Source: Nostoc sp. CHAB 5844 (GTDB lineage Bacteria > Cyanobacteriota > Cyanobacteriia > Cyanobacteriales > Nostocaceae). Taken from it: 64,000 nt of DNA. Positions 9,510 to 19,369 of the stretch are shown in pieces. The position numbers and the translations under genes are program-made. Within the stretch, counting starts at the first letter, position 1. Every line of letters starts with the position of its first letter. The stretch lies in NCBI RefSeq assembly GCF_020829595.1, contig NZ_JAIVFW010000003.1:1-64000 (forward strand), in the 5' to 3' direction. The notes below the pieces were generated by a model, which was not told the DNA's origin, made no database searches, and saw only the letters and a list, made by a program, of their open reading frames with translations.

Positions 9510-9640
9510 AATTACTAAAAAACTAAATGTTAAAGAAATACAAACAAAAAGATAGAGACTGTATTTTATTGTTTGGTTAATTCTAATCATTGAATGTATA
9601 TTTGTATTTTTGTTTTGAATAAAGTTTTTACGCCATATCC

Positions 9641-10603
9641 TTAACTTACTAAACTCTGCAAAGCTAACAAGCCAGCACCATAAGCAGGTTCATACCTTGG
9701 AAGTATTACCTTTACCCACGGACACTGATTAACTATAGCTGTTGTAAATCTCTCATGTATTTGAGATTTACCCCGCCACACACTACCTGTAGTCACAATT
9801 TCAAAAGCTGAGTTAGGACTAAAAATTGCCTCAATAACTGTAGATGTAGCTTTTACTAACTCTTTAACAGCATCGTCAATTATACTATTAGCTAATTCAT
9901 CGCCTGAAGCTGCTGCTAAATCTACAATTGGTGCTAAAGATGCAATTTCTTTAACTCCCCATTTGCGTGGATATATTACTTCTATTAATTCTTCTATATT
10001 TTGCAAACCAAGATGCTGTTTAAAATCATTTACCAAACTTGTTGATATTTCACGCCCATCATAGGATTTTAATGCTGTTTGCATACCAGCAACAGCAATT
10101 TTATAAGCACTACCTTCATCACCTAAAATGTATCCCCAACCGCCTACTCGTTTCGTTTCTCCTTGTTGGTTTCGACCAAAAATTATGGAACCAGTACCCG
10201 CAGCCACGACAATTCCTACATCCTGACCAACTCCGCCAACTAAAGCAATCAACGCATCATGGCAAATTACAATATTAGTTGGCTGTAAATTCCAAGTAAT
10301 AGGCAGGAATTGACTGTTTTTTAATTCCTGCACCATACTTTTAACTACTTCAATATCTCCAGAACGTCCCACACCAGCTAAACCTAAACAGATGGCTGCT
10401 ATTTTTATTGTATTGGTGAACTTTAATGCTTCATTAGCAGCTGCATTAATAGCAGAGTGAATCGAGTTTACTGCTGCTTCAATACCGATGCTTTGATAGT
10501 TAGATGCACCTGCTTCACCACGACCTAGCACTTGATGACTATCATCCATCAAGATACATACGGTTTTGCTACCACCGCCATCTATTCCTAAAACATAACT
10601 CAT
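9641..10603 (-). CDS. BadF/BadG-family sugar kinase (N-acetylglucosamine kinase type)
   Basis: A 320-residue ASKHA-fold kinase. The phosphate-1 motif 'GIDGGGSKT' is at residues 6-14, followed by 'GEAGASNYQSIG'. The adenosine-side motif 'VVAAGTGSIIFG' and 'GGWGYILGDEGSAYKIA' are the marks of GlcNAc kinases of the BadF/BcrA group. The ATG lies 4 bp after the stop of the AmpG-like permease gene, so the two are almost surely one leftward operon. Joint function in taking up and phosphorylating amino sugars from peptidoglycan turnover is inferred. Confidence 0.83.
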   Translation of the reverse strand: MSYVLGIDGGGSKTVCILMDDSHQVLGRGEAGASNYQSIGIEAAVNSIHSAINAAANEALKFTNTIKIAAICLGLAGVGRSGDIEVVKSMVQELKNSQFLPITWNLQPTNIVICHDALIALVGGVGQDVGIVVAAGTGSIIFGRNQQGETKRVGGWGYILGDEGSAYKIAVAGMQTALKSYDGREISTSLVNDFKQHLGLQNIEELIEVIYPRKWGVKEIASLAPIVDLAAASGDELANSIIDDAVKELVKATSTVIEAIFSPNSAFEIVTTGSVWRGKSQIHERFTTAIVNQCPWVKVILPRYEPAYGAGLLALQSLVS

Positions 10604-10607
10604 GATG

Positions 10608-11876
10608 CTAATGTGCAGGAGATTTTTTCTGCGTTTCTTCTTTTAAAGGAATGAAAAATAAAACAATCATTCCAGGAATAGTCAGCAAACAAACCAAGCT
10701 GAAAAACAATGTATATCCTAATAGGGGTTGCAAATATCCACTGACTATTCCAGGTAACATCATACCTAAAGCCATGATGCCGGTAGATATGGCAAAATGA
10801 GATGTTTTATATTCACCTTGAGAAATATACATCAAGTAAACACTAAAAGCTGTAAACCCAAAACCATAACCAAATTGCTCTAATGAAACCAGCGGATAAA
10901 CTAAGGTTAAAGAAGGTTTAGCATAAGCCATATATACATAGAATACATTTGGTACGTTCAAGGCTAAAGCCATAGGGAAAAGGCATCTTTTTAAGCCATA
11001 TTTGGCAATTACTAATCCTCCCAAAATACCGCCGACAATCAGTGATATCACGCCGAATGTACCGTATACTAAACCAACATTCGATGTTGATAATCCTAGT
11101 CCACCTGCTTCTGGTTTATCTAACAAAAATAAAGAAGCAAACTTGACAAGCATTGCCTCACCAAATCTGTAAAGTAAGATAAATGCTAGGATGACTAGAA
11201 TTTTTTCTTGGGCAAAATAGGAACTAATGATTGTCCAAAAAGGGATACTATCTGTGCTTTGTAGCTGCCGTGACTTATCTGAATCTGGTAACGGTAAACT
11301 GAAACGGTGAAAGATACAAAGTATGGCTAAAACGACGGCAGAAAATCCAATAGCTAAAGTCCAGCTTAAGGGAATATTGTTGAGGTAGCCTTCAAGCTGA
11401 CCAGCTAAAACTACTAACAGTCCTGAACCAAAAATAACTGCAAGTCGATAAAATAGCGAACGAATTCCAACAAAAAAGGCTTGCTGTTCTGGAGTTAAAG
11501 CTAGTAAGTAAAAGCCATCTGTGGCAATATCATAAGTTGCGGAAATAAATGCTCCCACTGTTAATGCTGCGAGGGAGATAAAGAAGAAATTAGGCAATTG
11601 TAAGCAAAAGGCTATGAAACCTAAGCAACAGAACATTCCTAGTTGGGTATAGAGTATCCAGGTTCGTTTGGTGGAGTAAGTATCAACAATTGGCCCCCAG
11701 AACATTTTAATGACCCAGGGGAGATAAAGAAGACTTGTCCACACGGCAATTTGTGTGTTGTCTACGCCGAGTTTTTTGTAAAAGATGACGGAGACTGAGT
11801 TGATGATGATGTAAGGTACACCGGAGGCAAAATATAAGGTGGGGATGTAAAGCCAGGGGGAAGGTGAACGTGACAT
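10608..11876 (-). CDS. MFS permease, AmpG-like
   Basis: A 422-residue membrane protein with about 12 hydrophobic segments. The N-terminal part 'YIPTLYFASGVPYIIINSVSVIFYKKLGV' and 'LPWVIKMFWGPIVDTYSTKR' fits AmpG/acetyl-CoA-transporter-like MFS proteins, which in proteobacteria import GlcNAc-anhydroMurNAc muropeptides. The next gene, 4 bp away, is a GlcNAc-kinase-type enzyme, which strengthens a cell-wall recycling role. Starts at the ATG in 'tATGtcacgttc'. Substrate not proven by sequence. Confidence 0.78.
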   Translation of the reverse strand: MSRSPSPWLYIPTLYFASGVPYIIINSVSVIFYKKLGVDNTQIAVWTSLLYLPWVIKMFWGPIVDTYSTKRTWILYTQLGMFCCLGFIAFCLQLPNFFFISLAALTVGAFISATYDIATDGFYLLALTPEQQAFFVGIRSLFYRLAVIFGSGLLVVLAGQLEGYLNNIPLSWTLAIGFSAVVLAILCIFHRFSLPLPDSDKSRQLQSTDSIPFWTIISSYFAQEKILVILAFILLYRFGEAMLVKFASLFLLDKPEAGGLGLSTSNVGLVYGTFGVISLIVGGILGGLVIAKYGLKRCLFPMALALNVPNVFYVYMAYAKPSLTLVYPLVSLEQFGYGFGFTAFSVYLMYISQGEYKTSHFAISTGIMALGMMLPGIVSGYLQPLLGYTLFFSLVCLLTIPGMIVLFFIPLKEETQKKSPAH

Positions 11877-11890
11877 AAGGTATTTTTTTT

Positions 11891-12414
11891 AACGAACCGC
11901 AAAGGGGAGGCAGCGCGTTGGGCGGCTTTGCCGACTTGAAGCGACTGCCGTCGCGAAGGACACAAAGGAAGAGTTAAGAAGAGAGGATAATGCGTTTGAT
12001 GCCATCTTTGAGAAGAGTGACGTTGAAGTTGATGAGTAAAGCTAAAGGGTAGTTAGTCATTTTAAGGTAGGAGAGGACTTGAGCTTCGTGAAGGGGTATT
12101 AAGTTTTGTACAGCTTTCAATTCAATAATTAAGGAGTCTCCAACTAAAAAATCTAATTTGCCTTCACCTATTGGACGACCTTTATAGTGTATTTTTACTC
12201 GATGTTCAAACTTATGAGGAATTTCACGTATGATAAATTCCTCTCTCAAAGCCTTGTGATAAACTTCCTCCAAAAACCCAGCCCCTAAAACTATATGTAC
12301 TTCAATTGCCGCCCCAATTACTTCGTAAGCTAATTTCTCTAACTGCTCATTCAAATGTCTCATCTTCTCTTTTCCTCCTTTGCTTTGCGTTCTTTGCGTC
12401 CTTTGCGGTTCGTT
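11891..12414. repeat. 15-bp inverted repeats bracketing the GxxExxY gene
   Basis: AACGAACCGCAAAGG at 11891-11905 is repeated exactly in inverted orientation at 12400-12414. The two copies enclose only the GxxExxY gene and REP-like filler (11905-11960). 'Cgcaaagnacgcaaag'-type repeats adjoin both. Confidence 0.8.
11974..12363 (-). CDS. GxxExxY protein (PD-(D/E)XK nuclease-like)
   Basis: A 129-residue protein starting MRHLNEQLEKLAYEVIGAAI. The name-giving motif is 'GAGFLEEVYHKAL' and the nuclease-like core is 'GKLDFLVGDSLIIELKAV', where D and E-x-K could be metal ligands. An upstream ATG at 12435 would add 24 residues coded by repeat DNA, but AGGAAAAGAGAAG just before 12363 is a good ribosome-binding site, so the shorter start is used. 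The family is widespread, often in multiple copies, and without settled function. It lies between perfect inverted repeats. Confidence 0.83.
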   Translation of the reverse strand: MRHLNEQLEKLAYEVIGAAIEVHIVLGAGFLEEVYHKALREEFIIREIPHKFEHRVKIHYKGRPIGEGKLDFLVGDSLIIELKAVQNLIPLHEAQVLSYLKMTNYPLALLINFNVTLLKDGIKRIILSS

Positions 12415-12472
12415 CCTATCACAACCCTGTGGCAAAATTTATTAAAGTTCTTCCACACATAGTTTTCCCAGC

Positions 12473-15433
12473 ATGACCGCAACTATCTCGAATCTCCCCA
12501 GTCTCTACGATCCCTTTACCACTGAAGCTAAGTGGCAAAAATTTTGGGAAGAAAACCAAGTTTACAAAGCTGACTCTAATCACAGTGGCGAACCTTATTG
12601 TGTTGTGATTCCACCGCCGAATGTTACTGGCAGTTTGCACATGGGTCACGCTTTTGAAAGTGCGCTAATTGATGTTCTTGTACGCTATCACCGGATGCAG
12701 GGACGCAATACTTTGTGGCTACCTGGAACTGACCACGCTAGTATTGCTGTCCATACGATGCTAGAAAGACAACTCAAGAAAGAGGGTAAAACTCGCTATG
12801 AGTTGGGGCGTGAAGAATTTCTCGAACGCGCTTGGCAGTGGAAGGCAGAGTCTGGGGGAACAATTGTTAATCAGTTACGCCGCTTGGGTGTGTCGGTGGA
12901 CTGGTCGCGGGAACGGTTCACTTTAGATGAGGGCTTGTCTAAAGCTGTGGTGGAAGCTTTTGTGAGTCTTTACGATGAAGGGTTAATTTATCGTGGCGAA
13001 TATTTGGTGAATTGGTGTCCGGCTACTCAGTCGGCGGTGTCGGATGTGGAGGTGGAACAACAAGAGGTTAATGGTAATCTCTGGCATTTCCGCTATCCGC
13101 TGACAGATGGTTCTGGTTATGTGGAGGTGGCGACGACTCGACCAGAAACCATGCTTGGTGATACTGGGGTAGCGGTGAATCCTAATGATGACAGATACAA
13201 GCATCTGATTGGTAAAACTTTGACGCTGCCAATTATGCAGCGGAAAATTCCGATTATTGGCGATGAGTTGGTTGACCCGACTTTCGGTACAGGTTGCGTG
13301 AAGGTGACACCTGCCCATGACCCGAATGATTTTGAAATGGGTAAGCGTCACAATCTGCCGTTTATTAATATTCTGAATAAAGATGGAACTCTGAATGCCA
13401 ATGCTGGGGAGTTTCAAGGACAAGACCGTTTTGTGGCGCGAAAGAATGTAGTATCTCGTCTTGAAGCTGATGGGGTTTTGGTAAAAGTAGAAGATTATAA
13501 GCATACCGTTCCTTATAGCGATCGCGGTAAAGTCCCCATTGAACCTTTATTATCTACTCAATGGTTTGTCAAAATTCGCCCAATGGCAGACCGCGCCTTA
13601 GAATTCCTCGACCAACACAGTTCGCCTGAGTTTGTCCCCCAACGCTGGACTAAGGTTTACCGTGATTGGTTGGTAAGTCTTAGAGATTGGTGTATCTCCC
13701 GACAATTGTGGTGGGGACACCAAATTCCGGCTTGGTACGCTGTCAGTGAAACGGACGGACAAATCACCGATAATACGCCGTTTGTTGTAGCGAAATCGAC
13801 CGAAGAAGCTTGGGAAAAAGCCAAAGCACAATTTGGTGAAAATGTCCAGATACAACAAGACCCGGATGTGCTGGATACTTGGTTTTCTTCAGGACTGTGG
13901 CCGTTTTCCACTTTGGGCTGGCCGGAACAAACTCAAGATTTAGCTACCTACTACCCCACGACTACTTTAGTTACAGGTTTTGACATTATCTTTTTCTGGG
14001 TTGCCAGAATGACGATGATGGCTGGTCATTTTACAGGTAAAATGCCGTTCCAGACAGTTTACATCCACGGTTTGGTACGGGATGAAAACAATAAGAAGAT
14101 GTCGAAGACGGCGAATAATGGCATCGACCCGTTGATTTTGATTGAGAAATACGGCACAGATGCTTTACGCTACACCTTGGTTAAGGAAGTCGCCGGTGCA
14201 GGTCAAGATATCCGTTTAGAATACAACCGCAAAACCGATGAATCAGCCTCGGTGGAAGCAGCCCGCAACTTTGCCAACAAGTTGTGGAATGCGGCGCGGT
14301 TCGTAATGATGAATTTAGATGGGCAAACTCCGTCCCAACTCGGTCAACCCCTCAGCACTGAATTGAGCGATCACTGGATTCTTTCTCGCTATCATCAAGT
14401 TATTAACCAAACTACCAATTACATCAACAACTACGGTTTGGGAGAAGCAGCAAAAGGAATTTACGAATTCATTTGGGGTGATTTCTGCGACTGGTATATT
14501 GAACTCGTCAAATCCAGGTTACAACCAGGTGCAGACGCGACATCCCGACGCGCCGCCCAACAAATTCTCGCCTACGTGCTGGAAGGGATTTTGAAATTGC
14601 TGCATCCCTTTATGCCCCACATCACTGAAGAAATTTGGCACACACTCACTCAACAAAGTGCAGAATCCCAGCAAACTTTAGCTTTACAAGCTTATCCTAA
14701 AGTCGATGCCAGCCTAATTGATCCCGCTTTGGAAGAACAGTTTGAACTGCTAATTGGCACAATTCGCACAATTCGTAATTTACGGGCGGAAGCGGATGTC
14801 AAGCCAGGGGCGAAAGTGAAGGTGAATTTGCAAACCGACAGCGCCAAAGAACAGCAAATTCTGACCGCTGGACAATCTTACATCCAAGATTTGGCTAAGG
14901 TGGAAACTTTAACTTTTGCTGAGGAGCAAAAAAGCCCAACTGTAACGCGACCATCGCAATGGAACTGGAAGACAATTGGATTAATTATTGTAGGGTATTT
15001 CTTGCTCAGAACTGGTTTGGTTTTTGGGAATATAGTTAGTAAGATTCCTGTTGTTGGTACTTTCTTTGAAATTGTCGGTTTAGGCTATAGTCTTTGGTTT
15101 ATTGTTCGCAGTCTGTTGTCTGCTAAAGCTAAACCAGTTACTACAGTCATAAACCAAACATCAGCACCAGAACAAACCATTGCTGGGGTAGTTGGTACAG
15201 TCCAAGTAGTAATTCCTCTAACTGGTGTGGTTGACATCGAAGCGCTACGTGCCAAATTAGAGAAAAGCATCAGCAAAGTCGAAGCCGAAGCCCAGTCCCT
15301 GAGAGGTAGGTTAAGCAATCCTAAGTTTGTGGATAAAGCCCCAGCTGACGTGGTAAAAGGAGCAAAAGATGCCTTAGTCGAGGCTGAGAAACAAGCAGAA
15401 ATTTTGCGCGATCGCCTACGCGGTCTAGCATAA
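12473..15433 (+). CDS. valS: Valyl-tRNA synthetase with CAAD membrane insert
   Basis: A 986-residue class I enzyme charging tRNA-Val. HMGH is at residues 56-59, the editing domain lies at about 200-350, KMSK at 542-545, the anticodon-binding domain follows, and a C-terminal coiled-coil arm runs over residues 920-986 ([20 protein letters not shown]). Between anticodon domain and arm, at about residues 822-900, sits a segment with two hydrophobic helices ([19 protein letters not shown] and [19 protein letters not shown]). This is the CAAD domain known from cyanobacterial synthetases, which anchors ValRS to thylakoid membranes in Anabaena. The family without CAAD is about 880-950 residues. Confidence 0.95.
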   Translation: MTATISNLPSLYDPFTTEAKWQKFWEENQVYKADSNHSGEPYCVVIPPPNVTGSLHMGHAFESALIDVLVRYHRMQGRNTLWLPGTDHASIAVHTMLERQLKKEGKTRYELGREEFLERAWQWKAESGGTIVNQLRRLGVSVDWSRERFTLDEGLSKAVVEAFVSLYDEGLIYRGEYLVNWCPATQSAVSDVEVEQQEVNGNLWHFRYPLTDGSGYVEVATTRPETMLGDTGVAVNPNDDRYKHLIGKTLTLPIMQRKIPIIGDELVDPTFGTGCVKVTPAHDPNDFEMGKRHNLPFINILNKDGTLNANAGEFQGQDRFVARKNVVSRLEADGVLVKVEDYKHTVPYSDRGKVPIEPLLSTQWFVKIRPMADRALEFLDQHSSPEFVPQRWTKVYRDWLVSLRDWCISRQLWWGHQIPAWYAVSETDGQITDNTPFVVAKSTEEAWEKAKAQFGENVQIQQDPDVLDTWFSSGLWPFSTLGWPEQTQDLATYYPTTTLVTGFDIIFFWVARMTMMAGHFTGKMPFQTVYIHGLVRDENNKKMSKTANNGIDPLILIEKYGTDALRYTLVKEVAGAGQDIRLEYNRKTDESASVEAARNFANKLWNAARFVMMNLDGQTPSQLGQPLSTELSDHWILSRYHQVINQTTNYINNYGLGEAAKGIYEFIWGDFCDWYIELVKSRLQPGADATSRRAAQQILAYVLEGILKLLHPFMPHITEEIWHTLTQQSAESQQTLALQAYPKVDASLIDPALEEQFELLIGTIRTIRNLRAEADVKPGAKVKVNLQTDSAKEQQILTAGQSYIQDLAKVETLTFAEEQKSPTVTRPSQWNWKTIGLIIVGYFLLRTGLVFGNIVSKIPVVGTFFEIVGLGYSLWFIVRSLLSAKAKPVTTVINQTSAPEQTIAGVVGTVQVVIPLTGVVDIEALRAKLEKSISKVEAEAQSLRGRLSNPKFVDKAPADVVKGAKDALVEAEKQAEILRDRLRGLA

Positions 15434-15595
15434 CTGTAATGGGTAATAGCAGAGTAGCTCTCAAAACTCTCCGCAATTACCCATTCCTAACTGACAATTT
15501 CCAACTTAAAATCAGTATTTTAATTTTGTTGTTTAATATAAATTTTTGTACTTATTTTTTAATTTTTAATTGTAAGCTGGAGCAAAACGACGATC

Positions 15596-16039
15596 ATGCT
15601 ATATCTAGCTCAGGTACATAAAAACGAATTTTTAGACCAGTACCAGTTGCGCTTGTTAGCACGTCAAGAAGCTGATAACCTCTGGGCAATTATTCCTGAA
15701 GAAGCTTTTATTCTGCTAGGGAAAGGCAAAAGCATGAGTGAAGAATTGCTGGTTTTAGTTGAACTTTCTCCTACAGGTGAAATCGAAAAGTTAGAAGAAG
15801 CTAGTAATTGGGTAATGAATTTAGTTCAAGCTTACCTCACTACTGGCATTACTCCAGAAATGTTACAACAAGAAGCAGAACGCGCTGAACAGTGGCGACA
15901 ATCTCTAACTTTACAAAATCAAGACTTGGCGCGTCGTTCTTTAGAATTGGAAGCCCGCCGCGAACAAATTCAAGCTTTAGAAGAAAGCCTCAAACGCGAG
16001 AGAAACGGTAATTACAAAGATGAGGCTGCTGATAGTTAG
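15596..16039 (+). CDS. Conserved-looking cyanobacterial protein with coiled coil
   Basis: A 147-residue protein of unknown function. A compact N-terminal part (MLYLAQVHKNEFLDQYQLRLL, 'ADNLWAIIPEEAFI', 'LLVLVELSPTGEIEKLEEA') is followed by a long charged helix from about residue 90 (MLQQEAERAEQWRQSLTLQN and on) that should form a coiled coil. It follows valS in the same direction after 160 bp. No membrane segments and no enzyme motif. I do not recognise a named family. Confidence 0.7.
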   Translation: MLYLAQVHKNEFLDQYQLRLLARQEADNLWAIIPEEAFILLGKGKSMSEELLVLVELSPTGEIEKLEEASNWVMNLVQAYLTTGITPEMLQQEAERAEQWRQSLTLQNQDLARRSLELEARREQIQALEESLKRERNGNYKDEAADS

Positions 16040-16432
16040 GTTGTCATTTGTTATTTGTCATTGGTTCTTTTCTCCGCCAGCCTATTTAACTCCCTACTCC
16101 CACCCCAAGTTACTATCTTTGACTGCAACTTGGGATGTGTTCTGCTGTATGAACTATATGGGGTAAGAACCATTAACCTATTAATTGGGAATTGACATAA
16201 AATCGCAAAGGATGAATAATCCTGTGATACCAAGGTGCAGTTTTTAAGAGTGATAGCTGGGTGCAGCAAACTGTTAACCATCGCATACTTACGTATGTAA
16301 AGTTATTTTTTAACAGAAAACATACGTGTAGCAATTTCAGAAAAATGAAGTAATATGACAGCTAACTTAAGCTTTTGTTAGCCGCATTAGACTGTTTATC
16401 GCGTTGTTCCAAGTGAGGTTATTTTTAGCATC
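16040..16432. other. Intergenic region with a CATACTTACGTAT motif
   Basis: No gene is supported. At 16284-16304 lies GCATACTTACGTATGTAAAG, whose core recurs downstream of the next gene at 16892 (GCATACTTGCGTATATAG). This could be an operator or just a repeat. The last 60 bp should hold the promoter of the gene starting at 16433. Confidence 0.4.
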
Positions 16433-16843
16433 ATGAACGCCTTCCAACCATCTAGACCGCCGTTACAACCTATACAGCAGCCTCGAACTACACCTCGACC
16501 AAAGCGCCATCTTCGCCAGCGTTCTCATCAAGTAATGGCGCTGGAAACAACAGTTAAGATAGGAGTCAATTTGGCAATCTTAACAGCAGCAGTGTCGGCT
16601 CTGACACAACTTTTGCCTTATCACTGGTCACAACAAGAAAGATTGCGTGAAGTTCGCACTGAAGTCAAAATTATGGAAGGGCGTGTTAGTACTTTACAGG
16701 CAGAATTTGTCCGCAATTTTGACCCTCGTCAAACAAAAACAATTACAGAACAGCAAGGATTTAGATTTGCACCTAATCAGCGTCCAATCGTGTTAATGAA
16801 TCAGGACGGCAAAGAAATTGAAGTCTTAAATTCCTTACCCTAA
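16433..16843 (+). CDS. Single-pass membrane protein with periplasmic coiled coil
   Basis: A 136-residue protein. A basic, proline-rich cytoplasmic head of about 40 residues (many R/P, 'PRPKRHLRQRSHQ') precedes one transmembrane helix (VKIGVNLAILTAAVSALTQLL, roughly residues 42-62). A helical stretch likely to coil follows (ERLREVRTEVKIMEGRVSTL), then a short tail. The layout resembles FtsL/DivIC-type division proteins, but no sequence signature confirms that. Function not recognised. Confidence 0.68.
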   Translation: MNAFQPSRPPLQPIQQPRTTPRPKRHLRQRSHQVMALETTVKIGVNLAILTAAVSALTQLLPYHWSQQERLREVRTEVKIMEGRVSTLQAEFVRNFDPRQTKTITEQQGFRFAPNQRPIVLMNQDGKEIEVLNSLP

Positions 16844-17083
16844 CAAAATCTTGGTTAATTTTAGGATTTGGAATTATTGTAGTTCTTTCTATGCATACTT
16901 GCGTATATAGATGTATATACATCGAACATATATAAAGTGCGAACAGCTAATAGCTAATTTTTGACAATTTAATGTATTTATCATCTAATAGCTATTAGCA
17001 ATACAGGGTTGTCATCGTAATTCGTAATTCGTAAGTCTCTAGCTCTTACTTTCTAGACGGTTTATTCCTCCACTCCCTATTCC

Positions 17084-17797
17084 CTATTTTCCCGACAGCA
17101 GATTATTTAACCAATTTTCGATTTGTAACCGTAAACGATAACCCGGAACATCAACGCTATTATCTAGTGAGGGTAGTTGCGCCATAGCACGACGATAATC
17201 AGCGATCGCACAATTCCAGTCACCCCAAAGATGATAAGTCCGGCCGCGTTCTGCCCAAATATGCGCTTCTAACTGACCAAAAAGCAGTGCAACTTCAAAA
17301 TTCTCAATTGCTTCTTCATATTGTCCCAAGTCGCGGAAGGTAATGCCTCGGTTAATCCAGGCTCGCACATAACTGGGATTCAAATCAATTGCTTGGTCAT
17401 AATCAGCCAATGCTGCTGCTAATTCTCCACAAGCGGCGTAGTAATTGGCACGATTATTATACGCACTTGCTAAATTGGGATTTAAATCTAGTGCTGTGTT
17501 GTAGTCACAAAAAGCCTTTTGCTTTTCACCACTTTGAAAATAAATTAACCCGCGATTGTTGTAATCAACAGCGTTGTGGGGATGACGACGAATTAATTCA
17601 TCTAAGAGTGCGATCGCGTGAGTATAATCTCCTTGTTTCGCTGATTTCAAAGCACAAGAGCGTAAATAACTTTCTTTTATAGCAGATTGTCCTCTACCAT
17701 TAGCCTCATACCTTAGCAAATCTAATGTATTATTTACAACATATTGATGACAGTTATTTTGCTGATTCTCAGAAGTTAAAAATGAGTGACTATTCAT
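17084..17797 (-). CDS. Tetratricopeptide-repeat protein
   Basis: A 237-residue protein with about five TPR units from residue 48 on: 'ALKSAKQGDYTHAIALLDEL', 'AVDYNNRGLIYFQSGEKQKA', 'ASAYNNRANYYAACGELAAA', 'VRAWINRGITFRDLGQYEEA' and 'AHIWAERGRTYHLWGDWNCA'. Such arrays form helical superhelices for protein binding. There is no signal peptide, enzyme domain or clear partner gene, so the role is open. The N-terminal 40 residues are polar and probably disordered. Confidence 0.85.
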   Translation of the reverse strand: MNSHSFLTSENQQNNCHQYVVNNTLDLLRYEANGRGQSAIKESYLRSCALKSAKQGDYTHAIALLDELIRRHPHNAVDYNNRGLIYFQSGEKQKAFCDYNTALDLNPNLASAYNNRANYYAACGELAAALADYDQAIDLNPSYVRAWINRGITFRDLGQYEEAIENFEVALLFGQLEAHIWAERGRTYHLWGDWNCAIADYRRAMAQLPSLDNSVDVPGYRLRLQIENWLNNLLSGK

Positions 17798-18430
17798 ATT
17801 TACCCGCCTCAGATACTCGCACTTAGAAATTAATTTAGAGTTTTATCTATGGTGGTAGTTCTGCCCCAATGTTATTTATAATGTGCTTTTGACTACTTGA
17901 TAATAAGTATCTCAGCCTAAATAGTAGGCACTACAACCAGTAAAACACTTGGTCTTATACCTACAATTCATGCACGAACTTAGTAATAGATACTTCACTC
18001 GCAAGTAGAATTCCAGAAAAAAATAAATATCATTCTTGACGGGGATTAGGAATAGGTACGGCGTAAATATAGCAAAGTGCTGAGGAGCCACTGCGTTGGG
18101 GAGACGGTGCCGTGGTGTTAGCGCAGCGATCTTCGACGCAGGAGCGTCGGCAGTGCGTTGGGGAGACAGCACCGTGGGCGGCTCTGCCACGCCAGTTGCT
18201 ACAACGCTTGGAACCCCCGCAACGCACTGGCTCGACTTGAGGTGACTGTCGTCGGCTTTGCCGACAGTCACGCAACTGCCGCGCATGGTTTCCCACGCCA
18301 GTCCGCACAACGGGGAGAACCCCCGCAAGCGGCTGGCTCGACTTGAGGCAACTGTCGTCGGCTTTGCCGACAGTCACGCAAGTGGCGTTGCTGAGTGTTG
18401 AGTAATTCTTCAGTTATGACTCGGCACTCT
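17798..18430. repeat. Intergenic array of palindromic repeats
   Basis: No gene. From about 18060 to 18400 the DNA is dense in REP-like units: 'tgcgttggggagac' twice (about 18090 and 18150), and a 106-bp direct repeat in which CTGGCTCGACTTGAGG at 18227 recurs at 18333, each followed by the hairpin ACTGTCGTCGGCTTTGCCGA plus CAGT. GC content is above the surroundings. Open frames here are repeat artefacts. Confidence 0.8.
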
Positions 18431-19369
18431 TTACTGATATATTTGCGTCGCTTTGAGCATATGGTAGGTAATGATTAACTGAGTCAGAGCCAAGGGGTAA
18501 CTTTGTAAAGTTTCTCCAGTTGTGCCAGCAATTTTGCCTAGTTCTGGGTTACTGTCGCGATCGCATACACTGCGTAAATGCGGCATATCAGAACAGATGA
18601 TATGTTCTAGTTTATTCACTTGTTCTAAATTGGCGTGACCATCAACTTCCAAGACATCCACGGGTTTATTCATATCTCGGTCTAGTCCCAAACGAATCGC
18701 TGAATCAGAAAAACCACTGGTCAAATTGATAATCGGTGTAAAATCTGGATGAGGAATAGTCGGACGCAGGACTAAACGCACGTTGAGGTGTCCATTCGCT
18801 TCATCCTCGTCACCGTTAGGTGGATAGAAACTCACTACGATATCTGACCATTGGCGTTGGGGACGAATAAATTGTTCTGAGTCTGGTTCACGCTTCTCTA
18901 ATTCTGCCAAAACTTGGTCAGGAGTGTAGCCGCGTTTTTGCGTGTCTCGTTTCACCTTCCATTTGGCGCGTAATGGTTCAGGGGGTGCAAGATAAACTTT
19001 AACATCGTAACAGTCGCGGGCGGTACGGGTAGAATAACCAAGCAAACCTTCAATAATCACAAATTTATTTGGCTTAATGTACAGTGGTGCCTCAAAAGTT
19101 CCAGTTTTGTGACTATAAACAGGTTTGAGAATTGGTTGCCCTGTGCGGAGGAGCGACAGGTGCTGCTGCATAATATCTAAATGGTTACAGTCTGGGTGTA
19201 AAGCTGTAATGCCAATTTCGGCACGTTGCTTGCGATCGTAACGGTGGTAATCATCTGTACAAATGAGCGTGACATTTTCTGGACCAAGTACCTGAGCAAT
19301 CCCTCTGGTTAATGTTGTTTTGCCAGCAGCACTATCACCCACAATCCCAAGAATTATTGGACGGCTCAT
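18431..19369 (-). CDS. Phosphoribulokinase-family paralogue
   Basis: A 312-residue P-loop kinase of the phosphoribulokinase/uridine kinase family. The Walker A motif is 'GDSAAGKTTL' at residues 11-20, followed by 'LICTDDYHRYDRKQR' and the substrate stretch 'KPVYSHKTGTFEAP'. The canonical cyanobacterial Calvin-cycle enzyme has 'GDSGCGKST' with the first redox cysteine in the P-loop. Here that position is alanine, while the cysteine before DDYH is kept. It is therefore likely a second, non-thioredoxin-controlled paralogue. Phosphorylation of ribulose-5-phosphate is possible but not proven. Confidence 0.78.
   Translation of the reverse strand: MSRPIILGIVGDSAAGKTTLTRGIAQVLGPENVTLICTDDYHRYDRKQRAEIGITALHPDCNHLDIMQQHLSLLRTGQPILKPVYSHKTGTFEAPLYIKPNKFVIIEGLLGYSTRTARDCYDVKVYLAPPEPLRAKWKVKRDTQKRGYTPDQVLAELEKREPDSEQFIRPQRQWSDIVVSFYPPNGDEDEANGHLNVRLVLRPTIPHPDFTPIINLTSGFSDSAIRLGLDRDMNKPVDVLEVDGHANLEQVNKLEHIICSDMPHLRSVCDRDSNPELGKIAGTTGETLQSYPLALTQLIITYHMLKATQIYQ

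Noticed and set aside
17912-18377. Leftward frames of 115-138 codons
   Set aside because: They translate the REP-like array and contain its repeated words; no protein family.
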